64,000 bases of DNA, from the NCBI RefSeq assembly GCF_028823635.1, contig NZ_JAPEHU010000001.1:855892-919891 (forward strand). The letters are read 5' to 3'. Shown here one piece after another: positions 1 through 6,958 of this stretch. A program made the position numbers and the translations under genes. A model generated the notes under the pieces. That model ran no database searches. It had not been told where the DNA came from and saw only the letters and a program-made list of their open reading frames with translations. Numbering within the stretch: the stretch's first letter is position 1; every line of letters begins with the position of its first letter. This stretch comes from Demequina sp. B12 (GTDB lineage: Bacteria > Actinomycetota > Actinomycetes > Actinomycetales > Demequinaceae).

Positions 1-626
1 TTGCCGTCATGCGCGGGCGTGCCGGGAATCTCGCTGAACCATTCCAGATGCGTCCGGACATGTGCAGCGGCCTCGCGTGACTCCACCGCCAGACCGTTCT
101 CATGAATGGCGCGCCACCGTGCAAGGAGAGACTCAGCGCGGGCCTTCCACGCCTGTTGTTCTGCGACAGACTTGCGATGCCACCACTGGTGAGATGCATC
201 GAAGGCCTCTTGCCCCCATCGGTCCACGACCTCCGCTTCATAGCGGTCATTGAACCCATCGAGCATGACGTCCATGCGAGGTTCGCGTCCCTCTCGGCGC
301 ATCGCAAGAGCGTGTTCGACTGCGGCGATGCGCCGCGTCAACCTGTGGTGCGCTTCACGCAACTGGTCAAGGTGTGTGGCAATCGCATCGGCTTCCGCGT
401 CAGGAGTGTCCGTGCGGTCCACCACCGCCGCGATATCAGCGAGCGTCATCCCAGTGTCGCGAAGAAGCAAGATGCGTTGCAGACGAGCCACCGCCGTGGG
501 GCCGTAGTAGCGGTAGCCCTGATGGCCGATGCGGTCAGGCTCCAGCAGCCCAATCTGGTGGTAGTGGCGCAGGGTTCGCCCGCTGATACCGGCCCGCCCA
601 GCGAGCTCGTGGACAGTCCACTCCAC
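1..626 (-). CDS. TipA-type MerR family transcriptional regulator (partial, runs off the left edge)
   Basis: A DNA-binding activator with a ligand-sensing domain. The N-terminus reads VEWTVHELAGRAGISGRTLR, a MerR winged helix-turn-helix (about residues 1-70), followed by a dimerisation helix. From about residue 95 it has a TipAS-like domain: FNDRYEAE, then RWG.EAF, then WKARAE, ending in HLEW near the window edge. TipAS domains of Streptomyces bind thiopeptides and related ligands. The start is a GTG at 626 with GGAGG five bases upstream, and no stop occurs before the edge. It lies 27 nt downstream of the DUF2268 gene on the same strand, so the two are probably one transcript, controlled by the operator at 1588-1606. 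Ligand unknown. Confidence 0.85.
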   Translation of the reverse strand, partial: MEWTVHELAGRAGISGRTLRHYHQIGLLEPDRIGHQGYRYYGPTAVARLQRILLLRDTGMTLADIAAVVDRTDTPDAEADAIATHLDQLREAHHRLTRRIAAVEHALAMRREGREPRMDVMLDGFNDRYEAEVVDRWGQEAFDASHQWWHRKSVAEQQAWKARAESLLARWRAIHENGLAVESREAAAHVRTHLEWFSEIPGTPAHDG

Positions 627-653
627 GCGTGCCTCCTGCAACTCGATGTGGAG

Positions 654-1571
654 TCAGTTTTCCAGAGACGTCAGCAATCCCTGAGGGCCACGTGCATGAT
701 CAATGATCTCTGAGGTTGCCACCGCAACATTCGCCGCTGCAGTTGAGCCGACGGCGTCCAAGTAGTCACGGACGATTCGCTCTCCAGCGGCGTACCCGGC
801 ACCTGTGGGAAGCCCCACCGGCTCAGGGCCAAACAGCCGTGCGCTCGCGTCTCCGTGGATCCATGCGGTGAAGTGCTGCATGCCCGTGATGTCTAGCCCG
901 GTCGCGACCGTGGTGACCACCGCATCGTCCGCACGTGTGGCCGGACTGACAAAGTGCGTGAGTCCACGGTCTCCGTACAGTTCAGTTGCGAACACGTCCG
1001 CAAGACCCTCGGCGATCACTTGCTCGCCAACAGTCACCGTGGCTGGGTCCCACACCACCCCGCCAGGGGAGTAGCGGACGTTGTGATGCAGTTCATGAAC
1101 GGCGATCGCTTCCAACCGGTCCAGAACCTCAGGCGTTGGCCACACTGTCATGACGATGAACCCGCTGATCCCGCCAAACGCAGACAGCCCGCGGATCTCT
1201 TCCATGAAGTGAGCATTGGTGTGATCGCCCAGCACCAGTAGCACTGTGATGTCAGGCACCGTGATCAGTGGCGCCGCGTCCCGCAGCGCGTGTGCGCCCG
1301 CGTCCAGAGCGGCGCTGATCCGCGCCCACGCATCGGCTTCCTCAAGCACCGCAAGTGCCGCAAGTGCCGACGCCACGGCATCGGCGCCCGCATCGGTCGT
1401 GAAACCCAGGCTTTGACGATGGACATCCGCCATGTCCACGCCGCCCGGAACAAAGCTGTACATGTTGGCCAGGGGAGCCCACATGTCGCGGAGCAGGTCA
1501 CCACGTTCAGCATCAGGCGCCGCCAACGCGGCTCGCATCGCAGATGCGCTGTCAATCACGGTAAAGGTCAT
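654..1571 (-). CDS. DUF2268-type putative Zn-dependent protease
   Basis: A 305-residue predicted cytoplasmic metallopeptidase. The motif AVHELHHN supplies an HExxH zinc site in the C-terminal half, and the downstream AEGLADVFATELYG supplies the third-ligand glutamate context typical of DUF2268 proteins. There is no signal peptide or membrane helix. An in-frame extension runs to 1757 but would overlap the divergent VOC gene. The ATG at 1571 fits a promoter whose -10 lies eight bases upstream, giving a leaderless mRNA, and there is no Shine-Dalgarno. It is the first gene of a probable operon with the MerR/TipAS regulator. Substrate unknown; it may be the effector of a drug- or peptide-responsive module (inference). 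Confidence 0.75.
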   Translation of the reverse strand: MTFTVIDSASAMRAALAAPDAERGDLLRDMWAPLANMYSFVPGGVDMADVHRQSLGFTTDAGADAVASALAALAVLEEADAWARISAALDAGAHALRDAAPLITVPDITVLLVLGDHTNAHFMEEIRGLSAFGGISGFIVMTVWPTPEVLDRLEAIAVHELHHNVRYSPGGVVWDPATVTVGEQVIAEGLADVFATELYGDRGLTHFVSPATRADDAVVTTVATGLDITGMQHFTAWIHGDASARLFGPEPVGLPTGAGYAAGERIVRDYLDAVGSTAAANVAVATSEIIDHARGPQGLLTSLEN

Positions 1572-1579
1572 AGTGAGGG

Positions 1580-1610
1580 ACGCTAGGCCTTGACGTAACG
1601 TCAAGGTCAA
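1580..1610 (-). promoter_or_regulatory. MerR-type promoter of the DUF2268-merR operon
   Basis: On the minus strand, TTGACC (1610-1605) and TAGCGT (1585-1580) form a -35/-10 pair with a 19-bp spacer. This over-long spacing is characteristic of promoters activated by MerR proteins through DNA untwisting. The -10 ends eight bases before the ATG at 1571, so the transcript would be leaderless or nearly so. Confidence 0.6.
1588..1606. promoter_or_regulatory. MerR/TipA-type operator palindrome
   Basis: CCTTGACGTAACGTCAAGG is a perfect 9-bp inverted repeat around one central base. It lies inside the 19-bp spacer of the minus-strand promoter, exactly where MerR dimers bind. The adjacent MerR/TipAS regulator is the obvious candidate binder (inference). 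Confidence 0.7.
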
Positions 1611-1716
1611 GTAGGGGTGTGGCGCAAGTTCGACCGGCCGATGCGGCGCGCGCCCCACGCCGTCGCCTTGAGCGGGTCGCGTGGCTAAGGTGGGCACGGA
1701 CGAAAGGGAGTCACCG

Positions 1717-2148
1717 ATGACCTCCAAACTGGGCAACATCACCATGTATGCGGACAACCCACAGCGCCTCGCGATGTTCTGGGCTGGAGTCTTTCATTAC
1801 CCGCACCGGGACTGGGAGGAGCCCCTCAAGAGTCAGCTCCTGGCCTCCGGGCTTACGCCAGAAGACCTCGACAAGCGTGCCGTAGCTGAGCCTCCGGAAG
1901 GTGAGCCCGGCGTCAGGTTCTTCTTTCAGCACGCGGACCGCACCAAGACCGGACGCAACCGACTCCACCTCGACATCCACGCCACCCCAGGCCACCGGCC
2001 CACACGGGAAGAACTCGATGCGGAGAAGGACCGGCTTGTGGCGCTAGGCGCGGAGGTGGTGCGCTTCATCGACCAACAATGGGGCGACTCCACTGAGGTG
2101 TATTACCAACTACGCGACCCCGAAGGCAACGAGTTCTGCTTGCAGTAG
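1717..2148 (+). CDS. VOC (glyoxalase-like) family protein
   Basis: A 143-residue single-domain protein of the vicinal oxygen chelate fold. It starts TSKLGNITMYADNPQRLAMFW and ends with the usual VOC strand Y.LRDPEGNEFCLQ. The HLDIHA segment near residue 80 may supply a metal ligand. Many actinobacterial relatives are annotated only as VOC family and substrates are rarely known. The start at 1717 is chosen because AAAGGGAG lies six bases upstream; the GTG at 1681 in the same frame lacks this. It is divergent from the protease-merR operon and shares its intergenic region. Confidence 0.75.
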   Translation: MTSKLGNITMYADNPQRLAMFWAGVFHYPHRDWEEPLKSQLLASGLTPEDLDKRAVAEPPEGEPGVRFFFQHADRTKTGRNRLHLDIHATPGHRPTREELDAEKDRLVALGAEVVRFIDQQWGDSTEVYYQLRDPEGNEFCLQ

Positions 2149-2156
2149 GTGACCGG

Positions 2157-3068
2157 CTACGGCCACTGGAGTTCGCATCGGCTCTCAAAGTCGCGACGTT
2201 TCCCGTCAACGGGATCGGTGAACGACAGTTGCCGCGCCACTAGCTGCAAGGGCTCGCTGAAGTCATCCGCAGGAACCCCTCGCACGGTCGGATAGAACGC
2301 ATCCCCCAGGATCGGAAGCCCCAACGACGCTAAATGAACACGGAGTTGGTGAGTCTTGCCCGTGATCGGTGTGAGGCGGTAAAGCGCCACCCCGCCGCGG
2401 TGCTGCGCGAGTTCAATGCGTGTTTCGGCATTCGGCTCTCCCGGCACCACACGCGCCTGAAGACTGCCCCGTTCCTTCTCGATCCGGTTCCTCACCGTGA
2501 GGGGGAACTCGAGCCCAGGGCCGTATGGTGCCAGTGCCTCATAGGTCTTCGCCGCGCGGCGTGACTGGAACACCCCTGCATACGCGCCCCTGAACTCGCG
2601 GCGGGTCGTGAACAACAGGAGCCCCGCCGTCGCGCGGTCAAGGCGGTGCGCGGGCGCAATCTCCGGTAGGTCCAGAAGCAGACGCAACTTGACTAGGGCG
2701 GTCTCCTGAACGTGCGCGCCACGGGGCATCGTCGCCATGAAGTGAGGCTTGTCCACCACCACATACCGGTCCGTGTGCTCGATCACGCGGATAGGGAAAG
2801 GTATCGGAGGTTCCGGTTCCAGCGGACGGTGAAACCACACATACGTGTGCGCCCGGTACGGCTCGTCGCCCGTCCACGGCTGCCCGTGCTGGTCAACGAA
2901 CTCCCCAGCGGCCAGACGGTCCTGAACCTTAGCTTTGGCGGGCAACCGCGTCAGAAGAAAGTCGCGCATCGTCTCCCACGGAGGAGCGGTGCCAGACTCG
3001 ATGCGTGGGGTGCGAATCCACGCCGCATCTAACCCGTGCTGTTGGGGCAGGGGAGAGCGGGGCGGCAT
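2157..3068 (-). CDS. RluA-family pseudouridine synthase
   Basis: A 303-residue RNA pseudouridine synthase of the RluA/RsuA fold that isomerises uridine in rRNA or tRNA. The catalytic motif reads PAHRLDRATAGLLLF near residue 140, with the essential Asp in HRLD, and the late motif KTHQLRVHLASLGLPILGD is typical. An N-terminal segment of about 85 residues resembles a degenerate S4-like region (GEFVDQHGQP). The start at 3068 has -10 TACGAT (3081-3076) seven bases upstream and no RBS, so it is probably leaderless. Its stop lies nine bases from the convergent VOC stop. Target uridine not predictable. Confidence 0.85.
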   Translation of the reverse strand: MPPRSPLPQQHGLDAAWIRTPRIESGTAPPWETMRDFLLTRLPAKAKVQDRLAAGEFVDQHGQPWTGDEPYRAHTYVWFHRPLEPEPPIPFPIRVIEHTDRYVVVDKPHFMATMPRGAHVQETALVKLRLLLDLPEIAPAHRLDRATAGLLLFTTRREFRGAYAGVFQSRRAAKTYEALAPYGPGLEFPLTVRNRIEKERGSLQARVVPGEPNAETRIELAQHRGGVALYRLTPITGKTHQLRVHLASLGLPILGDAFYPTVRGVPADDFSEPLQLVARQLSFTDPVDGKRRDFESRCELQWP

Positions 3069-3132
3069 GACAGGAATCGTATAGCGCGCACGGGGCGAGT
3101 GGACCCTGGAAAGACATTGACCTCAGCGCGCA

Positions 3133-3345
3133 CTATGCGCCCTGACATCCATGTCCCTCCAGGGACCGCCGCGAGTCAGCGATGGCCTTGCGGGTCGCAT
3201 CGGCCCTGCTCCTGGCCCGTTGAGTGCGGCTGTCCAGGTGGGGTTGTGCGGCGTTCGAGCGACGCTTTTCTTGCATCGCCTGATGCAACGCCTCGTTCCC
3301 CATGCCTGCGCCTCGAGCGCGAGATTTCCTTCGTTTACTTGCCAT
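3133..3345 (-). CDS. small basic hypothetical protein
   Basis: A 70-residue, strongly basic protein starting MASKRRKSRARGAGMGNEAL, rich in Arg, Lys and Ala, with no membrane helix. I do not recognise a family. The ATG at 3345 is chosen because AAGGAC lies about eight bases upstream; an in-frame ATG at 3369 has no RBS. It is followed on the same strand by the pseudouridine synthase. It carries one copy of the dispersed 9-mer (3197-3205) read as Ala-Asp-Ala codons. It could be a nucleic-acid-binding or ribosome-associated small protein, but this is only suggested by charge. Confidence 0.5.
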   Translation of the reverse strand: MASKRRKSRARGAGMGNEALHQAMQEKRRSNAAQPHLDSRTQRARSRADATRKAIADSRRSLEGHGCQGA

Positions 3346-3390
3346 GACGGTGTCCTTGTCTGTCGACACTGGGGGATGGGGGCCGCAGCC

Positions 3391-3413
3391 CCGCCTGGGG
3401 TTGGGCCAGGCGG
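3391..3413 (-). terminator. hairpin downstream of the 72-aa gene
   Basis: CCGCCTGG and CCAGGCGG form an 8-bp stem with a 7-base loop, just past the stop of the minus-strand gene at 3433-3651. There is no T-run, so its terminator role is tentative. Confidence 0.35.
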
Positions 3414-3432
3414 AGCCGCGTCAAGGGTGGCA

Positions 3433-3651
3433 TTACGCCACCGTGGCGCCCGAGGCGTGGGCCTCAGCCCTCGCCTGAGCGGCGCGAGCACGGACGTACG
3501 CACGTCGCAGAGCCACGATGTAGGCGGCCCGCACGCGACGAGCAATCGTGCGGCGCAGCGAGTCCCGGCGAGCGGTGCCCACCGGAGTGATGAGTTGCCG
3601 GTGCTCGGCATGATGGACTTTGAGCATCGATTCGGGATCGATGGTGTGCAT
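3433..3651 (-). CDS. small Arg/Ala-rich hypothetical protein
   Basis: A 72-residue basic protein starting MHTIDPESMLKVHHAEHRQL, with a long amphipathic Arg/Ala-rich helix in its second half (ARRVRAAYIVALRRAYVRAR). No family recognised. The ATG at 3651 has AAGGAA five to six bases upstream; a longer in-frame version to 3729 lacks an RBS. It is co-oriented with the 70-residue basic ORF downstream. Helix-rich composition is common in spurious GC-rich ORFs, so confidence is moderate. Confidence 0.4.
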   Translation of the reverse strand: MHTIDPESMLKVHHAEHRQLITPVGTARRDSLRRTIARRVRAAYIVALRRAYVRARAAQARAEAHASGATVA

Positions 3652-3829
3652 GAGTGTTCCTTGATGGGTGGTGCGAAAGAGGGGCCGATGCGTGGGTGCG
3701 CCGACGATTTTTGACGAACGCTGACGCACACTGACAAGGGCTAGCGACGCGACAATGTCGCGCTGATGGGCCTTCAGGCCGGGGCTGGTCCCTCGCTACA
3801 CAGAGAGTGCGGGACCGGGGTCGGTAGCG

Positions 3830-3892
3830 TTAGCTACGACCGAGGGGCAGGCGCACGGCAATGGCCGCAACGGCGATTGATGTTTTCATCAT
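3830..3892 (-). CDS. candidate 20-residue peptide ORF
   Basis: A very short ORF, MMKTSIAVAAIAVRLPLGRS, preceded by a full AGGAGG (3907-3902) nine bases from this ATG. Alternative ATGs at 3898 and 3889 give less good spacing. A promoter TTGCCC-17-TAGTGT lies about 50 bases upstream, and a hairpin (GTAGC-GTTA-GCTAC) spans the stop. The short hydrophobic stretch could be a small membrane peptide or a leader peptide. It is not obviously placed to attenuate a downstream gene, since the next minus-strand start is 180 bases away. Confidence 0.35.
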   Translation of the reverse strand: MMKTSIAVAAIAVRLPLGRS

Positions 3893-3948
3893 GGTCATGC
3901 ACCTCCTCATCCTCGTCAGTACGTCCAGCGGACGACTGGAACACGGCG

Positions 3949-3977
3949 ACACTACGCCGAGCCGCCACTGCGGGCAA
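3949..3977 (-). promoter_or_regulatory. promoter of the 20-residue peptide ORF
   Basis: TTGCCC (3977-3972) and TAGTGT (3954-3949) with a 17-bp spacer on the minus strand. Predicted start near 3942 gives a leader of about 50 bases ending in AGGAGG. Confidence 0.45.
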
Positions 3978-4220
3978 GTGCTCTTTGCCGAACTGTGACC
4001 AAAAGTAGGATTGGTGGCCACGCAAGGGCGTTTTCGCCCGCTACCAGCCACTCCACGTCACGTGTGGCCGGTAGGTTGCATGAGATGACTGACAACGCTC
4101 TGCGATCTCCGTACTCGTGACGGCCGCCTGTGATCGGACCTCCGCCCGTCAACTCCGCACTTGTGCCCCAGCAGTCATTGAGTGTCACATTCGCGCGGGG
4201 GATTCGATGGGTCATTGCAA

Positions 4221-4481
4221 AGGGGTTTGTTGCAACATCTCGTATGGGGTGGCGAGGTCGAGTCGTTCTCGGGGTCGGCAGCGATTGCCTGGTGCGCGTG
4301 TCCGCAACTGACTGAGATTTGGGAGCCGATGCGTGACTCGCCGGTGTGTTGCGGGTCCCGCGGGGTTCAGTTCAGTCACTTTGGGACGGCGGGGAGCGCA
4401 CCGAGGACGGAACGCACGGGGAGTGCGGGGAGTGCGGGGAGTGCTGGGCCCTGGCAGTCATCAGATGTTGCAACGACCCCT
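4221..4481. mobile_element. MITE-like element bounded by ~20-bp inverted repeats
   Basis: The left end AGGGGTTTGTTGCAACATCT (4221-4240) and the right end AGATGTTGCAACGACCCCT (4463-4481) are inverted copies differing only by TT versus C. They enclose about 220 bp without a credible ORF. This is the structure of a non-autonomous transposable element or an internally deleted insertion sequence. I see no clear target-site duplication, and I cannot assign the ends to an IS family from memory. Confidence 0.45.
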
Positions 4482-4555
4482 AGAACCCGCCCGCGAAAGG
4501 TGACACCAGATTCCTGCCACCACGCTCGGCAAGGAGGGGTGCATGGGGCTGAGGG

Positions 4556-4774
4556 TTAGCCCAGGATGAATCCTACGGCGCCGCCCACGCCGGACAGGCC
4601 GGCAAGCACGTAGGCCATCAGGATGAGCTTGCGGTGGACCTTGTAGTACTGGGTGCGGTTGCCTTCTGCGTCGGTGGAGCGTTCGTCTCCGGCGATGCGC
4701 TTCATGAACGGGGGCCACACCATGAAGGCGAATGCGGCGTTGGTGAGGAGAAGGATCGAGAGCACGATAGTCAC
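4556..4774 (-). CDS. SCO4848-like small membrane protein
   Basis: A 72-residue protein with two predicted membrane helices: residues about 2-22 (IVLSILLLTNAAFAFMVWPP) and 50-71 (LILMAYVLAGLSGVGGAVGF). They are joined by a polar loop, FMKRIAGDERSTDAEGNRTQ. The layout and the WPPFMKRI / YKVH features match the small actinobacterial SCO4848-type membrane proteins of unknown function. It starts at a GTG (4774) with -10 TAGGGT (4786-4781) six bases upstream and no RBS, so it is probably leaderless. Confidence 0.65.
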   Translation of the reverse strand: MTIVLSILLLTNAAFAFMVWPPFMKRIAGDERSTDAEGNRTQYYKVHRKLILMAYVLAGLSGVGGAVGFILG

Positions 4775-4982
4775 AGCGGCACCCTAGCCGAGTCTGTGGG
4801 GTCGCGGTGCGGGGCGCTGCAGGGATCCTGCTTCGCGGTGCGGCCACCGATGCGTGGTCCGGGGTGACGAGCCCCGGCGGCCGCACTCGCGTGCGTATTG
4901 GGACCAACGTCCCGTGTGTTCAGTCTATTCCGAGATTCGGGAACTTTTTTCACGGTCTTTCTTGCGCCCGCTCCTTGTGCGC

Positions 4983-5005
4983 TGGTGTCACAGTGGTGTC
5001 ATACT
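4983..5005 (+). promoter_or_regulatory. promoter and candidate RHH operator
   Basis: TGGTGTCA occurs twice with an 11-bp period (4983-4990 and 4994-5001), and the second copy continues into TGTCA-TAC-TGACA. The -10 CATACT (5000-5005) lies six bases before the ATG at 5012, giving a leaderless mRNA. Helically phased repeats overlapping a promoter are typical operators for ribbon-helix-helix proteins; the product of the next gene is the likely autoregulator (inference). Confidence 0.5.
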
Positions 5006-5011
5006 GACATC

Positions 5012-5533
5012 ATGGAACTTGAGCACTACACCGAAGAGCTTCAGCGGCAGCTCGCGATTGCCGCATCGGCCGGCACGCCTGAAACCCAAGAGGTGGCTGA
5101 GCGATTGGGTGCCGCCTTGGAGGCCGCCGCCCGCGTAGTCCTGGTGGAGGCCCTGTCGGAGGCGGCGGGAGAGATCTCTCGCGACTTGGCGCCCGGCTCT
5201 GTCGACGTTCGGGTGCGTGGCAAGGATGTGGACTTCGTCGTGGCGAATGTTGAGGCGGGCGGGGAGGTGAGCGCAGTCCCGATCCCGGTGAACAACGCGC
5301 CTGCCGCGCCTGAGGACGCGGCGCCCGTGGAAGGGGCCGATGACGCAGGCACGTCCCGTACGACGCTGCGGCTTCCTGATGGGCTCAAGCAGCGTGCTGA
5401 GACCATGGCGGCCGCTGAGGGTTTGTCGCTGAACACGTGGTTGGTGCGCGCGGTGACCGCGGCGACCCGGCCTGCCGGCCCACAGTCACGGCGGGGACGT
5501 GCGGCCGCTAGCTACACGGGGTGGGTCCGATGA
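5012..5533 (+). CDS. ribbon-helix-helix (HicB/Arc-type) DNA-binding protein
   Basis: A 173-residue protein. Residues about 1-95 form an Ala/Glu-rich region with a beta segment (SVDVRVRGKDVDFVVANV). Residues about 100-112 are a linker. Residues about 116-155 (TTLRLPDGLKQRAETMAAAE...LNTWLVRAV) are a ribbon-helix-helix domain of the kind found in antitoxins and small repressors. The start is ATG 5012 with no RBS but a -10 six bases upstream; a longer frame to 4898 is not supported. Its stop overlaps the DUF4097 start as ATGA, so the two are translationally coupled. Confidence 0.75.
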   Translation: MELEHYTEELQRQLAIAASAGTPETQEVAERLGAALEAAARVVLVEALSEAAGEISRDLAPGSVDVRVRGKDVDFVVANVEAGGEVSAVPIPVNNAPAAPEDAAPVEGADDAGTSRTTLRLPDGLKQRAETMAAAEGLSLNTWLVRAVTAATRPAGPQSRRGRAAASYTGWVR

Positions 5534-6372
5534 GCGCCCCGGAGATTGCTGGAGTCCGAGTCGACATTCGGGCGGGGCGTGTGGAGGTCACCGCTGTCCC
5601 GGGTCGCACCGAGGTCTCCGTGGTGGTCAATCCTTCGAACCGTTCCCGCGCGGGTGACCGGGAAGCAGCGCAAAACGCCCATGTGGAGCGCGTGGGTGAT
5701 CAGGTAGTCGTGACGGTTCCCACTGCCAAGACGTCGATGTTTGGACGGCCCGATGCTGTGGACGTGATCGTGGAGGGGCCGGAAGGTCTGGATGTGGATG
5801 CGAGCACCAAGTACGGCGAAGTGCGTCTGACGGGACCGCTCGGTGATGCCAAGGTCGCCGCCTCCTACGGGGCTGTGCGCGTGGAGTCTGTGCGTGCTCT
5901 TGAGGTGAGTGGCGGCCATGGTGCTGTGAACATCGGCCGCATTGAGGGCGAGGGCGTCGTGGCGTTGACGAACGGTGCGGCGCGTATCGCTGAGGCGCAC
6001 GGTGCGCTGTCGTTGCGCGGAACGAACGGTGCGCTCGCGGTGGAGTGGTGTGGCGGCGGTGCCACGTTGGAGACCACGAATGGCGCCATCAAGGTGGGGA
6101 CCGCGGACCGCGGGGTGGACGCCAAGACTGCGCACGGCTCCATCAAGGTGCGTGAACTGCGCGGCGGCGTGTCTCACATGGAGACCTCCATGGGGTCGGT
6201 GACGGTCGGGGTGGGGCGGGGTGCTCCGCTGTGGCTTGACGCTGCCTCAGATCATGGAGAGGTGCGCACGGACATGAGCGCTGACCATGGTCCGGTTGAG
6301 GGTGAGGTTCCTGTGGAACTCCATGTGCGGACGGGTTATGGCTCGGTGAAGGTGCACCGGGCTGTCGCGTAG
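5530..6372 (+). CDS. DUF4097 family beta-strand repeat protein
   Basis: A 280-residue, apparently cytoplasmic beta-helix or adhesin-like repeat protein. Many short strands follow a pattern like YGEVRLTGPLGDAKVAASYG, GAVNIGRIEGEG and NGAIKVGTADRG, with recurring Gly-Ala/Ser-Val turns that are characteristic of DUF4097. There is no signal peptide. The ATG at 5530 overlaps the RHH stop by four bases. The RHH-DUF4097 pair recurs in actinobacteria, but its function is not known to me. The stop lies only seven bases from the convergent CGNR gene. Confidence 0.75.
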   Translation: MSAPEIAGVRVDIRAGRVEVTAVPGRTEVSVVVNPSNRSRAGDREAAQNAHVERVGDQVVVTVPTAKTSMFGRPDAVDVIVEGPEGLDVDASTKYGEVRLTGPLGDAKVAASYGAVRVESVRALEVSGGHGAVNIGRIEGEGVVALTNGAARIAEAHGALSLRGTNGALAVEWCGGGATLETTNGAIKVGTADRGVDAKTAHGSIKVRELRGGVSHMETSMGSVTVGVGRGAPLWLDAASDHGEVRTDMSADHGPVEGEVPVELHVRTGYGSVKVHRAVA

Positions 6373-6379
6373 TGCGCCT

Positions 6380-6919
6380 TTAGTCTTCGTCTTCTGCCTG
6401 GCGGGCTCGGTACGCCTGGACCGCCGCACGGTTGGTGCAGGTGGGGGAGCAATACTTGCGCGACCGGTTGCGTGAGAGGTCGAACACGACGCCTTCGCAG
6501 TCGTCCATGGCGCACCGGTCAAAGCGGCTCATCTCGTCTGCGCGGATGACGTCGATCATGCCCATGGCAGCTTCCACGAGGACACGTTCGGCTAGGGGGC
6601 GGTCGTCTGCTGCCGCGTGGATGTGCCAGTCCTGGTCTCCGTGCCTTACTACCTGGGGAAGTGCCTGGTACTCGGACAGGATTGCGTTGACGAGGGGGAC
6701 GGCACCGTCACGCGATGCCTTGAACATTCGGCGCAGTTGGGTGCGCACAGCGCGCACTTCGACCAGGTCTTGCGCGGTGGGTCGTGCGCCCGTGTATCCC
6801 CAGCTGTCGTAGAACTCCACGAGCTCGTCAAACGTGGTCAGGGTGTCGGGCTCGAGTTCCGAGTTCGCGAGCCACACGCCGGTCTCAAGCGCAAGCGCGG
6901 TGTCATCAGCGAAAACCAT
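6380..6919 (-). CDS. CGNR zinc-finger (ABATE-domain) regulator
   Basis: A 179-residue stress-type transcriptional regulator. An N-terminal ABATE-like helical domain (about residues 1-125) is followed by a CGNR zinc finger (about 130-172): C-x4-C (CAMDDC), then RSRKYCSPTC with C-x3-C, then NRAAVQAYR. It is divergent from the EamA transporter with only 39 bp between starts, an arrangement often seen for CGNR regulators and suggesting it controls the exporter. The -10 TAATGT (6931-6926) lies six bases upstream of the ATG, so the mRNA is probably leaderless. Confidence 0.85.
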   Translation of the reverse strand: MVFADDTALALETGVWLANSELEPDTLTTFDELVEFYDSWGYTGARPTAQDLVEVRAVRTQLRRMFKASRDGAVPLVNAILSEYQALPQVVRHGDQDWHIHAAADDRPLAERVLVEAAMGMIDVIRADEMSRFDRCAMDDCEGVVFDLSRNRSRKYCSPTCTNRAAVQAYRARQAEDED

Positions 6920-6920
6920 G

Positions 6921-6953
6921 TTGACACATTACCAGTGAGTGCCTTACTGTCAT
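6921..6953. promoter_or_regulatory. overlapping divergent promoters, CGNR gene and EamA gene
   Basis: Rightward: TTGACA (6921-6926), 18 bp, TACTGT (6945-6950), then ATG at 6959. Leftward: ATGACA (6953-6948), 16 bp, TAATGT (6931-6926), then ATG at 6919. The two promoters share the same 33 bp and should exclude each other. Three TCATGA palindromes (6950-6955, 6957-6962, 6973-6978) sit at the exporter start and are candidate regulator sites. Confidence 0.55.
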
Positions 6954-6958
6954 GAGTC

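Larger units (their letters stand above)
3899..4555. other. gene-poor intergenic region
   Basis: Apart from the promoter at 3949-3977 and the inverted-repeat element at 4221-4481, I find no convincing gene here. The open frames have no RBS and their composition changes along their length. No tRNA cloverleaf or known ncRNA was recognised. A short tandem repeat of GGGGAGTGC (three copies, about 4418-4444) lies inside the element. Confidence 0.5.

Noticed and set aside
4418..4444. GGGGAGTGC triple repeat as a CRISPR-like array
   Set aside because: Units are only nine bases, directly adjacent, with no spacers and no cas genes.
4182..4559. Plus-strand ORF of about 125 codons in the gene-poor gap
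   Set aside because: No RBS, repeated Gly-Ser-Ala from a short tandem DNA repeat, and it runs through both ends of the inverted-repeat element and into the neighbouring gene.
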